Assembly (NCBI RefSeq): GCF_031453675.1
Contig: NZ_JAVIZX010000001.1
Span: forward strand, 992,001-1,056,000
Length of the DNA stretch: 64,000 nt
Direction of reading: 5' to 3'
Source of the DNA: Paracidovorax wautersii
GTDB taxonomy: Bacteria; Pseudomonadota; Gammaproteobacteria; Burkholderiales; Burkholderiaceae_C
Below are positions 28,272 through 36,895 of the stretch, piece after piece. Each line of letters opens with the position of its first letter. Positions within the stretch are counted from its first letter, which is position 1. The translations under genes and the position numbers were made by a program. The notes beneath the pieces were generated by a model, which was not told the origin of the DNA, ran no database searches, and was given only the letters and a program-made list of their open reading frames with translations.

Positions 28272-28523
28272 ATGGCATACACCGGATTCACCCCTGTAAC
28301 CATCCAGGAAGACAGCGAAGCTGCCGACATCCCTTCAATGCGCGAGATGCCAGACGTGGGTTATTCGAAATACCTTGATGGAGGACTCTTTTTTACTGAT
28401 CATCACGACGTCTTGAGAGCCGTCCACGGCGGCTACCCAATCGCAACTACTTCACGTCAAGTCGATTTGCTTGTTGAATACCTAGAGGGCGTCAAGTCAC
28501 GAATGGTCTCCGCAGGTTCGTAA
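28272..28523 (+). CDS. Hypothetical protein
   Basis: 83 aa from the ATG at 28272, which has an AAGGAAG ribosome site. The in-frame Met at 28077 overlaps the dnaE2 stop but gives an arginine-rich, unlikely extension. The protein (MAYTGFTPVTIQEDSEAADIPSM) is acidic with no known motif. Confidence 0.5.
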   Translation: MAYTGFTPVTIQEDSEAADIPSMREMPDVGYSKYLDGGLFFTDHHDVLRAVHGGYPIATTSRQVDLLVEYLEGVKSRMVSAGS

Positions 28524-28772
28524 GCGACCAACTGTCGTAAGGCGCAAAATCAAGGACTTTACGGGACTCGCACCGCAGACTCAGACCAGTCTGCGTATGA
28601 ATTAGCGCACTGGCCTTCAAGCGCGCCAAAGTTCTTTACCCTGCTTCTCGGCACTTGAAACCTGCAACTGTTGCCGTCGGTTGCAGACGAGGCTCCAACG
28701 GCAGAAATGGGGCCAGAAGCGGACGCCCGTTCAAGAGCAGAATCGGGGCCAACACCGGTTTTGCAGGCGCCC

Positions 28773-29498
28773 TCAGATGCTGCGCAAGTTCACCCTTTTC
28801 GATAGCGCCTCGGCGGACTCCCGCCGTTCGCTGTAGCGGTCCACCAAGTACGGCGTCGCACCCCGCGTCAGCCAGGTGAACTTCACCAACTCCTCCATCA
28901 CATCGACCACGCGCTCGTAGTACGCGGAGGGCTTCATCCGGCCCGCTTCGTCAAACTCAGTGAATGCCTTCGCCACGGAGGACTGGTTCGGGATGGTCAC
29001 CATGCGCATCCAGCGCCCCAGCACACGCATCTGGTTCACGGCATTGAAGGACTGCGACCCACCGCAGACCTGAAGCAGCGCCAGCGTCTTGCCCTGCGTC
29101 GGCCGTACGGCACCAGCCGTCAGCGGAATCCAGTCAATCTGGGACTTCAAGATGCCAGACATCGCCCCGTGGCGCTCCGGGGAGCACCACACCATGCCCT
29201 CGCTCCAAAGCGCCAGTTCGCGCAGTTCCTTCACCTTCGGGTGGTCGTCCGGCGCTCCATCCGGCAGCGGCAGCTCCCGAGGGTCGAAGAGCCGTGTTTC
29301 TGCCCCCATGGCCTGCAACAGCCGCGCCGCCTCCTCCGCCAACAACCGGCTGTACGAGCGCTCGCGGACCGAGCCGTAGAGCAGCAGGATGCGCGGGGGA
29401 TGCGATGCTCGCTCTGTCGGCGCAAGTAGAGACGGGTCAAGCGGCTGAAACTGGGCGGGGTCGATGTTGGGCAGGTCAGTGGTATCGGTCATATGCAT
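28773..29498 (-). CDS. arsH: ArsH, NADPH-dependent FMN reductase of arsenic operons
   Basis: 241 aa. Flavodoxin-like fold with the FMN-binding [15 protein letters not shown] near residues 37-51 and [10 protein letters not shown] further on. ArsH oxidises trivalent methylarsenicals and provides redox activity in arsenic resistance. It is the last gene of arsR-arsC-arsB-arsH and starts 8 bp after arsB. A second start two codons downstream is possible. Confidence 0.94.
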   Translation of the reverse strand: MHMTDTTDLPNIDPAQFQPLDPSLLAPTERASHPPRILLLYGSVRERSYSRLLAEEAARLLQAMGAETRLFDPRELPLPDGAPDDHPKVKELRELALWSEGMVWCSPERHGAMSGILKSQIDWIPLTAGAVRPTQGKTLALLQVCGGSQSFNAVNQMRVLGRWMRMVTIPNQSSVAKAFTEFDEAGRMKPSAYYERVVDVMEELVKFTWLTRGATPYLVDRYSERRESAEALSKRVNLRSI

Positions 29499-29506
29499 CT
29501 CAGAAA

Positions 29507-30793
29507 TCAGCCTACGCTCAGGCGCAACGCAAGCGCAGCCAGCGTGACGGCCAGTACCGGAACCGTCAGAACGACCCCGACACGGAAGTAGTAGCCCCAG
29601 GCAATCGTCGTTCCCTTGCTGGACAGAACGTGAAGCCAGAGCAGAGTCGCCAAGCTGCCTATAGGCGTAATCTTGGGTCCCAGGTCGCAGCCAATCACGT
29701 TGGCGTAGACCATGGCCTCTTTAACCAAGCCCGTGGCGCCAGACTGGTCGATGGACAGTGCGCCGACCAAGACGGTGGGCATGTTGTTCATCACTGAGGA
29801 CAGACCGGCTGTCAGGAAACCTGTTCCCATCGCAGCGCCCCACACACCACCCTCAGCAAAGACATCGAGCGCACGTGCCAGCGCACTGGTGAGCCCTGCG
29901 TTGCGCAGACCGTAGACCACCAGGTACATCCCCAGCGAGAACACCACGATTTGCCACGGCGCGCCCTTCAGGACCTGGATGGTGCTGATGGTCCGGCCTC
30001 GCGCGGCGACTGCCAACAGAAGCGCGGCGCACACCGCAGCCACCGCACTGACCGGCACACCCAGCGGCTCCAGCCAAAAGAACCCGACCAGCAGCAGCGC
30101 CAGTACCGCCCACCCTGCTCGGAAAGTGCTGATGTCCCGAATCGCGGAGCTTGGCTCCTTCAAGCGCTCCAAGGCATACGTCTGAGGCAAGTCCTTGCGG
30201 AAGTACAGGTGCAGCACGCCGAGACTGGCGCCCACGGCAGCGAGATTCACCGGGACCATGACCGATGCGTACTCGTTGAACCCAATACGGAAGAAGTCGG
30301 CCGAGACGATATTGACCAGATTGGAGACCACCAGCGGCAGACTGGCGGTGTCGGCAATGAAACCTGCCGCCATCACGAAGGCCAGTGTGCTTGCCGGCGA
30401 AAAGCCCAGCGCCACCAGCATGGCCATCACGATAGGCGTGAGGATGAGTGCAGCTCCATCGTTGGCGAAGACCGCTGAAACCGCTGCGCCCAGCAGCACG
30501 ATGAAGGCAAAGAGCCGCTTGCCGCTACCGCCACCCCAGCGGGCCACGTGCAGCGCAGACCACTCGAAAAACCCAGCCTCATCAAGCAGAAGGCTGATGA
30601 TGATGACCGCCACGAATGTCGCCGTCGCGTTCCACACAATGCCCCAGACGACAGCGATGTCAGCCCAGTGCACAACGCCCAATGCGAGGGCCACGATGGC
30701 GCCGAAGGATGCGCTCCAGCCGATGCCAAGCCCGCGCGGTTGCCAGATGACCAGGACGAGGGTGCAAACAAAAATCAGGATGGCCGCAAGCAT
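29507..30793 (-). CDS. arsB: ArsB arsenite efflux pump
   Basis: 428 aa integral membrane protein of the ArsB/NhaD superfamily, with about eleven hydrophobic segments. It shows [18 protein letters not shown] and [15 protein letters not shown], the conserved membrane motifs. It expels arsenite or antimonite across the inner membrane. Third gene of the ars operon, after arsC. Confidence 0.95.
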   Translation of the reverse strand: MLAAILIFVCTLVLVIWQPRGLGIGWSASFGAIVALALGVVHWADIAVVWGIVWNATATFVAVIIISLLLDEAGFFEWSALHVARWGGGSGKRLFAFIVLLGAAVSAVFANDGAALILTPIVMAMLVALGFSPASTLAFVMAAGFIADTASLPLVVSNLVNIVSADFFRIGFNEYASVMVPVNLAAVGASLGVLHLYFRKDLPQTYALERLKEPSSAIRDISTFRAGWAVLALLLVGFFWLEPLGVPVSAVAAVCAALLLAVAARGRTISTIQVLKGAPWQIVVFSLGMYLVVYGLRNAGLTSALARALDVFAEGGVWGAAMGTGFLTAGLSSVMNNMPTVLVGALSIDQSGATGLVKEAMVYANVIGCDLGPKITPIGSLATLLWLHVLSSKGTTIAWGYYFRVGVVLTVPVLAVTLAALALRLSVG

Positions 30794-30841
30794 GCTCTGT
30801 TCTTCTTCTCGGTGTGCGCGGCCGAGCGGCCGCAGGAGGCA

Positions 30842-31345
30842 TCAGCTCTTGGACAGGTCGCGGGCGGACTGCTGCAAGGTCAGCTTGTCGATAGCCGATG
30901 GCGGCAGATTGATAAACACCTCCAGGCGCTGACGGATAGCAAACAAGGTCTGCCGGAAAGCGGCTACCCGTTCTTCATCGAAGCCTTTGACCTCGGAGGG
31001 GTCTGCATATCCCCAGTGGGCCGTGGCCGGATGACCTGGCCAGTACGGACAGGCTTCGCCTGCGGCGTTGTCACACACCGTGATGACGAGGTCCATGTGA
31101 GGCGCGTCCGATGCGCCGAACTCATCCCAGTTCTTGCTGCGCAAGCCTTCGGTGGGGACACCCACGCGCTCCAATGCCGCTATCGCCAGCGGGTTCGGCT
31201 GCTGGTTTTCGCGAGGGCTGCTTCCTGCGGAGAACGCCTTGAAGCGCCCACCGCCAAGGTGGTTCAACAGAGCTTCTGCCAGGATGCTCCGGGCAGAGTT
31301 GTGCGTGCACAGGAACAGGACGTTCAGAGGCTTCTCGGTGGTCAT
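30842..31345 (-). CDS. arsC: ArsC arsenate reductase (low-MW phosphatase type)
   Basis: 167 aa. The P-loop CTHNSARS has the nucleophile C13. Two further cysteines lie in VCDNAAGEACPYWPG and should form the disulfide relay used by thioredoxin-linked enzymes. It reduces arsenate to arsenite for export by ArsB. It begins 35 bp after arsR. Confidence 0.95.
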   Translation of the reverse strand: MTTEKPLNVLFLCTHNSARSILAEALLNHLGGGRFKAFSAGSSPRENQQPNPLAIAALERVGVPTEGLRSKNWDEFGASDAPHMDLVITVCDNAAGEACPYWPGHPATAHWGYADPSEVKGFDEERVAAFRQTLFAIRQRLEVFINLPPSAIDKLTLQQSARDLSKS

Positions 31346-31380
31346 GGCAGGTAGTGGTCGTGGTGGTGGAACTGTCGGAA

Positions 31381-31704
31381 TCAGCAGGACTTGCAGCTCA
31401 CATCGGTCACTTCACATGCGGCGCCAGCGCAGCAGTTCTGCGTCATGTAGCCCAGAAGGCTGTTCATGCGGTCGAAGGCCGCGCGGTAGACCAGATTGCG
31501 GCTCGCACGCTCTTGTGTCACCAGACCCGAATGCGTCAGTTCCTTGAGATGGAACGACAGCGTGGTGTTGGCGGTCTCCAGTGCCTCGGCCATGACGCCA
31601 GGCGTCAGCCCTTCAGGGCCTGCGACCACGAGCGCGCGGAAGATGCGCAGGCGCAGCGGATGGGCGAGTGCTGCGAGAGAGTCGACGACTTGTGATTCAT
31701 CCAT
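31381..31704 (-). CDS. arsR: ArsR-family arsenic-responsive repressor
   Basis: 107 aa from the ATG at 31704; upstream in-frame codons cross the operator. Winged HTH: LAHPLRLRIFRALVVAG, then TANTTLSFHLKELTHSGLV. Cysteine pairs near the C-terminus (NCCAGAACE and SCKSC) are the likely arsenite site. It represses arsRCBH until arsenite binds. Confidence 0.93.
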   Translation of the reverse strand: MDESQVVDSLAALAHPLRLRIFRALVVAGPEGLTPGVMAEALETANTTLSFHLKELTHSGLVTQERASRNLVYRAAFDRMNSLLGYMTQNCCAGAACEVTDVSCKSC

Positions 31705-31719
31705 GGCTCTAAATATACG

Positions 31720-31735
31720 ATATTTCAACAAATAT
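31720..31735. promoter_or_regulatory. Putative ArsR operator
   Basis: ATATTTCAACAAATAT is a perfect 6-4-6 inverted repeat 16 bp upstream of the arsR start, in a short AT-rich patch. The position and form suit an ArsR binding site over the operon promoter. Confidence 0.72.
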
Positions 31736-32056
31736 GAAAATAAGGAGGCAAAGAGCTGCTGGACGAACTGTGCGGAGGACCGCAATGGGAGTTGAACGAC
31801 CGGTTCAGCCAGGGTCTGCTTTGGGCGCACTGCAGCCGCTCGGTCCTGCAGAAGCTCCGCACCATATCCATCACGGCCCCGCATCGCAAATGCCTCAGCT
31901 CATACAACAGAGTGGGTCAATACTCGATGAAGAGCGCGAGTGAGACCTCAGAGGAATACAAGAGAGATCTTAACCAAGCAGCATAATCTGCTCGCGCTAG
32001 TCGTCTGTTCGGCAGTTCCAAGCCCAAAGGGCATCTCGTGAATAGCTGCACCAGCT
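31736..32056. other. Stretch without recognised gene
   Basis: About 320 bp between the ars promoter and the end of tniQ. Only short frames without start signals are present. It marks the junction between cargo and transposition module. Confidence 0.45.
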
Positions 32057-33154
32057 TCAGTGCAGCATTTCTCTGTACCTCCGCCATGCTCCAGCGTGCT
32101 GCCTAACGCAATCCAAGTACCACTGCGGTGGATCATCGAAATCTCTCAAGAAATGGTTGAACTGAACAGCTCGCGCAGCAATAGCTTGTTCAATTCGCTC
32201 ACCTGGTGCGCACAACAACCAAGCGGCCCAAACAATGATGTTATGCCGTAAGTCGCTACCCAGTGATTCAATGACTACTCTTTTCGGACTGTTGATTTGC
32301 AAATCTTCCGCGCGAAAGATCTCAGTCAGATAAGCCTGCAGCCTCTGTTTGCGGCGATGCCCAAGCTGCATGGTGCATAAGTGACGAAGCACGGCGAGCG
32401 TACCTGGTGCAAGCAGAGTCGGATGGCCATCAGTGGCCACATCCAGAGCAGAAATAATTTTCCGTATGGCAAGAAACGCCTCGTCATCCCATATTGCCGG
32501 AGCAATCCGGGGACCACTGCCGAGCTCTTGCCCGCACTCGTGACACCGCGACAGCAAAGCATCTTCAACCCACTCTGCGTTCATATCCACACGATGAAAT
32601 GCCACAGCGGCTCCGCAAGCATGACAGTGATCGAGCAGAAGGCAGTTGTGGATTAGACAGAAGGTTTTGAGACTGACTCGCCAAGTCTTCCGGAAGTACG
32701 GCGTTGAATCCGTCGCCAAGCACTCGGGACAGAACTGCTGACCTACCCCCTCCCGCTGCCGGTGGTACATCTGCATATTCTGAATCCACAACAATGTCCC
32801 AGAAGGGTGAAAGTGAGGATACAGCGTGCCTTCGAAAACTTGCAGGGTGGTTCTTCGCGCAATTTCAGCGGGCGTGCCAGTGTGCACGGCGAGCGCGTCA
32901 ACAAGCCATGGCGGAGCCAAGCGGTCAATGTCCCGATTCCACACCTGCCGACGATTACCAAAGAGCAGGTTGCAGAAAGACTGAACTTTCAACCCATGGC
33001 CATGTGCCAGCCGTACGAGCCAGGAGGACAGCAACTCATCGGGCAAAGGCTTGTACCTGATCGGCCAAAGTGCAGCCTGTGCTCGGGGCCCATACTCGCC
33101 ATCGGCATTCACAATGGCCGACGATACATCTTTCGTTTGGAAGGTGGCACCCAT
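32057..33154 (-). CDS. tniQ: TniQ (TnsD-like target-selection protein)
   Basis: 365 aa. TniQ core: PDELLSSWLVRLAHGHGL near residues 37-54, then NRDIDRLAPPWLV. A zinc-finger part follows with CPECL, FCLIHNCLLLDHCHACGA and CHECGQ. In Tn7-like systems this protein binds the attachment site and recruits TnsC. Its start overlaps the tnsC end by 46 bp; a GTG at 33115 would shorten the overlap. It is the only TniQ seen in the element, so it is the candidate for recognising lipA. Confidence 0.9.
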   Translation of the reverse strand: MGATFQTKDVSSAIVNADGEYGPRAQAALWPIRYKPLPDELLSSWLVRLAHGHGLKVQSFCNLLFGNRRQVWNRDIDRLAPPWLVDALAVHTGTPAEIARRTTLQVFEGTLYPHFHPSGTLLWIQNMQMYHRQREGVGQQFCPECLATDSTPYFRKTWRVSLKTFCLIHNCLLLDHCHACGAAVAFHRVDMNAEWVEDALLSRCHECGQELGSGPRIAPAIWDDEAFLAIRKIISALDVATDGHPTLLAPGTLAVLRHLCTMQLGHRRKQRLQAYLTEIFRAEDLQINSPKRVVIESLGSDLRHNIIVWAAWLLCAPGERIEQAIAARAVQFNHFLRDFDDPPQWYLDCVRQHAGAWRRYREMLH

Positions 33155-34014
33155 TCAAGCCTCGCAATCTGCTCAACAGATATGCACTCTTTTCCGGTGC
33201 GAATGGCATCAACGGCTGCTTCCTTTACAAGGTCACAGATGTCTCCGAGCATGGATTCGCTACGCGCGTGAATTGCCATCATCAATTCCGGAGCATGTAA
33301 ATGCGAGGCGCGACGCAGCGGGCTCCGGCGTTCCAGTGTCATGAGCAGCGTGCCCAGCTCCCGACCAGGCGACCAACGGGGCATTTCAATAGGAACGAAG
33401 CGGCTCGACATTTGGGGATCAGCATTGAACGCGTTGTATGCCTCTTCAATGCCGGAAGCCACGATGCTGACCTTGGTTTCGTTGCTCAAGCTCTTTAGTG
33501 CGTTCCTGAACTCTCGCTGTCGGTTCGGGCTGCCCGCAATGAGATGGTGGATCTCGTCAATGATGAGAACCTTCACATCCATTTGCCGAAACAGACGCTT
33601 AACTTGCGAGTATTTTTCGTAGGCTGGCGCTGTCGGCTTGTAGGGCGTCATCAAAGCATCGAGGATCCGACTGTAGAAGTCGGCGATGTCAGGCTTGGGC
33701 GGAGCATCCACCATCAGCACAGGACAGATGGTTACCTCCTGAGATGGGTCAAGGTCAGGTGGATGCAACTCCATGAAGCGCTCCAGAATTGACGTCTTGC
33801 CACTGTACGAGGGGCCGACAAGCAAATAGCACGGCACCCTAGTAACTCTTGGGTAGCTGAGCAATTCCTCGAAGCGGTCCAACGCTCCTTTCGCGTGCTC
33901 CAAGGGCAACCACGCCCCCGCACGAATGTGGCGGATTCGATCAGCATCAGGAAGGTGCACGAGTTCGCGCGCCTTCGCATGCAGATGACTGAGATCGTCG
34001 CTGGTCTTACTCAT
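33109..34014 (-). CDS. tniB: TniB/TnsC AAA+ ATPase
   Basis: 301 aa. Walker A GPSYSGKT near residues 64-71, Walker B VLIIDEIHHLI near 153-163, then a sensor region (IVASGIEEAY). It passes the target signal from TniQ to the TnsA-TnsB transposase by ATP-dependent assembly on DNA. It overlaps the end of tnsB by 8 bp. Confidence 0.93.
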   Translation of the reverse strand: MSKTSDDLSHLHAKARELVHLPDADRIRHIRAGAWLPLEHAKGALDRFEELLSYPRVTRVPCYLLVGPSYSGKTSILERFMELHPPDLDPSQEVTICPVLMVDAPPKPDIADFYSRILDALMTPYKPTAPAYEKYSQVKRLFRQMDVKVLIIDEIHHLIAGSPNRQREFRNALKSLSNETKVSIVASGIEEAYNAFNADPQMSSRFVPIEMPRWSPGRELGTLLMTLERRSPLRRASHLHAPELMMAIHARSESMLGDICDLVKEAAVDAIRTGKECISVEQIARLEWVPPSKRKMYRRPL

Positions 34015-35931
34015 CTTCCTCCAAAGGACGGATCTCGTTCGGGTTGTAGCCTTTCAAGGCGGGAGCTGTCACAGACGGTGATACTGAACTGACTGTTGGC
34101 AGATCCGTTTTCTTGCTCTCACGGGCCTTGGACTGCTGAACACGCTGCTGCTTTGCACGACGCGCTTTTTTGGTCTTGGCTGCGGCCGAGTCTTCAATCT
34201 CTCGCTGGCGGGTCAAGAGCGAGAAAACCTCCCGCTCGTCGTATACATCAATACCGATTTCCTCCGCCCGCTTCTGTGCTGCGCGCAACTCCCAAACACT
34301 GACAGGCGGGAGCCCGATGTCCCGATAAGGAATGGAGAAGTAGCGCTGAAGATCGGGGTCAAAGAAGTAAAGTGAACTAATGTCCCGCGGGTCATAGCGA
34401 AAGCGAAACTTGCGGGCATGTTTCGGGTGGCTAGGGTCACGTGCGTTGACCCATGGACGAAGCACATCGTGAAAATAGTGCACTCGATCAATGACCAACC
34501 CCGTAGTCTTGAACAGTGCGCTCCTCATAGGGCATAAAGTCGAGCCGGACCTTCTCAGTATCAGTGCGCCGCGCAGGAAGCCCTCGGCCCGGCTTCTTCT
34601 TCGTCCCGAGAATGCCCTCGCGCCATTTCGCAAGTGGCGTTGTACCGATGCCGGAATGGATGTCGCGGTGATAGCGGGCAAACATGATCACGAGCCATTT
34701 TTCTAGCTCATCAAACGTCATGCACGCGTTGCCCTCTGCGTCGTACTCTCCCTTTTCCGTTGGGCCAGAGAAAGTAGCGCCTTTTACCGCTTTGAGCTCC
34801 TGAGAGACCGTACCCATCAGGCGTTCAATGTATGCCCCGTAGTGCGGCTGTTTGACGGGTCGCAAATGGATGTCAATGTGGTACTCCTTGCCTGCGGCTA
34901 GAAGCATCCTTCCGCGGAATTCACGTGCGTTATCCATGTGCAGGACGTCCATCACGCCGTAGAAGGGCCACTCGATGTCGGCGCATCCCAGGCGAGCCAT
35001 CCATGCTTCCTTCGGAAGAATGGCGTGCGACATGCACATGCCGGCTGACATGGCTGATGGTGGGTCCAACGATAAATGCATCCCCAAGCACACACGGCTA
35101 TTCACATCAATTGCCAAGGTGATCCAAGCGCGATTGATCGACTTGCGGTGCTCATCGTCCACGATGATTACCGGCAGCAAGGTGTGATCCATCTGAACCA
35201 TCGCCAACGGCCACTCCGCATCAGGAATGGAGCCTTTGTTGACCGCAAATCGCTGACGTGCCTCACGCGCCCCCTCCCTCCGTTTGACGCGCTCCTGCCC
35301 GTCAATCCAGCTCAAATGGCGATACACGGTCGAAATTGACGGGAGGGGGGTGAGTCCCGCGGCATCGCAAAGACGGCGTATCTCGCGAGCGCCTTCTGCA
35401 ATGCTGGGCTTCTGCAAAGTGAGATGCCGACCCTGGATGTAGCTGTCCACGATCAGTTTCACTTCTGGATCCAAACGGCTACGCCCACGTCCGCCGGCCC
35501 CGTGCGGCAGGCAACAGGGATGACAAGAGGCCCGTGCTTGAATAGGCTTTCATCCACCGATAGATAGTCGCTGTAGCGACCCCCGCTTGCTCGGCCACCT
35601 CCGCATAGTCCTGCGGCGATCGGTCGATGCGATCACTAAACAATGGTTCCAGTGCCTTAAGCCTGAACTCAGCCTGAGCCCACGCATCCTCGCTGACCTC
35701 TTCCAAGGCCATTTCACGCGACACGAGTTGCAATTGTCCGGCGCGGGCTGGTGCATCAAGTGATCCGAGTTTGAGTATGACCTTTTCACCAGAGGCCACC
35801 TCTCGGGCAAGCACCAGATTAAGATCCACAACCCGGAGCACGACATACTCGCGTTCGTTGTGCAGCACGGTCGCACCTTTGGTGACGTTCAGCACAGCAG
35901 GAGTTTTGCGCGAAGACTCAGAGGAAGCCAT
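34007..35931 (-). pseudogene. tnsB: TnsB-like DDE transposase, reading frame broken twice
   Basis: Three segments in different frames make up one protein. The N-terminal part (35931 to about 35510) has the DNA-binding HTH (VAEQAGVATATIYRWMKAY). The middle (to about 34500) has the full catalytic triad: D in VQMDHT, D in LHMDNAREF, E in GAYIERLMG. The C-terminal part ends in a basic tail and NPNEIRPLEEDE, likely the TnsC contact. The first break fits a tandem duplication of TGCC (plus strand GGCAGGCA, 35506-35513). The second fits one extra base in CCCC (34499-34502). The start at 35931 lies 5 bp after tnsA. Real inactivation and sequence error are both possible. Confidence 0.85.
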
Positions 35932-35935
35932 ACCC

Positions 35936-36583
35936 TCAGGCCTCCAGCCAAATTGCCACATCTGCACCGAACGGTGTGTCCAGATCGGCGCAAACGCGCT
36001 TAGAAGCGATCAGATGCCAGAGCACAGGCAACCAACGCGCACGCTCATCTGACTTGCCCGCCATGGTGCACACGATTTCATCCGAAGAGCTACGGCCGCC
36101 TCGTTCTTGCAACCGCGCCAGCATCAGCGCTATATCTGCCGGTGAGGGAACATCCCGCAGATACCGACGCAAAAACTTTGCGTTTGAAAGCCGAGGGGTC
36201 CGGATGTCCTTTTCCGTCTTCTTCAGGAATCGCCAACCCCGATCCGCCGCGAACTGATCGGCTGCGGCAAATTTGACCGCGTACTCGTCGGCAAAGCGAT
36301 CTAGAAAGGCTTGCGTTTTCACCTCAACCAGTTCTCGCGGGGGCATCACGCCATTCGCATCTGGATGAAACCAGACCAAGAGATCGGGGGTGTAGAGAGA
36401 ACCACCAGGTAGCGGAACATGTACAGGCTGGGCCTCGTATCCCGCCACCCGTGGATCAAAGTCCAGGAGCAGCATGTGCTCCTTCTCCAGAATCGACTCA
36501 AACTCGACCATCTCTGGAGAGAGATCGGTCGCATGACGACCTGTGACGAAGAGATAGTTTTTGGGAATTTTGCGAACGGGCAT
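35936..36583 (-). CDS. tnsA: TnsA endonuclease of the heteromeric transposase
   Basis: 215 aa from the internal ATG giving MPVRKIPKNY; a second ATG lies six codons upstream. It cuts the 5' ends of the element so that it moves by cut-and-paste. Restriction-enzyme-like active site: E29 (VEFES), D67 (YTPDLL), K89 (VEVKTQ). It is the first gene of tnsA-tnsB-tniB-tniQ reading inward from the right end. Confidence 0.92.
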   Translation of the reverse strand: MPVRKIPKNYLFVTGRHATDLSPEMVEFESILEKEHMLLLDFDPRVAGYEAQPVHVPLPGGSLYTPDLLVWFHPDANGVMPPRELVEVKTQAFLDRFADEYAVKFAAADQFAADRGWRFLKKTEKDIRTPRLSNAKFLRRYLRDVPSPADIALMLARLQERGGRSSSDEIVCTMAGKSDERARWLPVLWHLIASKRVCADLDTPFGADVAIWLEA

Positions 36584-36616
36584 CCACGGATCCTTGCGCA
36601 AGTGCCCGGCGCCAAT

Positions 36617-36710
36617 CCAGTCGCACTTACTTCGCTATTTATTCTCAACCTCTTCGATAAAAATGGCAACGAGAGATGCCATTTTTCTCATTTACTTCGA
36701 TATTGAGTCA
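36617..36710 (-). repeat. Right-end transposase sites, three units
   Basis: Read on the minus strand, units begin at about 36702 (TATCGAAGTAAATGAG), 36659 (TATCGAAGAGGTTGAG) and 36637 (TAGCGAAGTAAGTGCG). The outer unit is separated from the middle one by a hairpin, whereas the left-end units are contiguous. This asymmetry is typical of Tn7-like ends. Confidence 0.82.
36659..36686. terminator. Hairpin terminator inside the right transposon end
   Basis: AAAAATGGCA pairs perfectly with TGCCATTTTT around an 8-base loop, giving a U-run in either direction. It lies between the outer and middle transposase sites and would insulate the tns genes from flanking transcription. Confidence 0.75.
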
Positions 36711-36715
36711 GTCTG
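36711..36715. repeat. Right target-site duplication GTCTG
   Basis: Second copy of GTCTG, directly after the element. The following A completes the original lipA stop codon TGA. Confidence 0.92.
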
Positions 36716-36736
36716 AGTTCCGCCGCGCAGTAGCCC

Positions 36737-36773
36737 AAAAGGCGTCGCCGCATGGTGCGGGGCGCCTTTTTTT
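36737..36773 (+). terminator. Displaced lipA terminator
   Basis: GGCGTCGCCGCA and TGCGGGGCGCC form an imperfect GC stem followed by seven T. It lies 21 bp after the reconstructed lipA stop, so it is the original lipA terminator, now 35.7 kb from its gene. Confidence 0.8.
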
Positions 36774-36834
36774 GCGGCGTGCCCCAGACGCGGCCACCGC
36801 GGTTCGCCGCGATTCGCCGCAGCGATTACAAGCC

Positions 36835-36892
36835 AAATCGGCCTGCAGCGCTTATAAATAAAGCGCAACCAGCTATATTAATAATAGCAAAA
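36835..36892 (+). repeat. Dispersed repeat copy 1
   Basis: Starts AAATCGGCC, contains AGCGCTTATAAATAAAGCGC and ends with AGCTATATTAATAATAGCAA. It ends just before the ptsI stop codon. It defines the family: AAATCGGsCC, AAGCGC pair, AGCTAT...ATAGCAA. Confidence 0.75.
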
Positions 36893-36895
36893 TGA

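Larger units (their letters stand above)
966..36710. mobile_element. Tn7-like transposon (TnsABC/TniQ type) inserted in the lipA stop codon
   Basis: The element is 35,745 bp long. It begins TGTCGAGAAC and ends ...TTGAGTCA, so both termini read TG inward. Both ends carry three copies of a roughly 20-bp TCGAAGTAAA-type site in inverted orientation, and a perfect GTCTG duplication flanks them. The right end holds tnsA, tnsB, tniB/tnsC and tniQ reading inward on the minus strand; a TnsE-like gene sits next to the left end. The cargo covers DNA repair, mutagenesis, signalling and arsenic resistance. The seven dispersed repeats seen in the flanking chromosome are absent inside. The tnsB frame is broken in this sequence, so present mobility is uncertain. 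Confidence 0.93.

Noticed and set aside
31792-31986. 64-codon plus-strand frame beside the ars promoter
   Set aside because: No ribosome site and no recognisable protein features; it lies in junction DNA.
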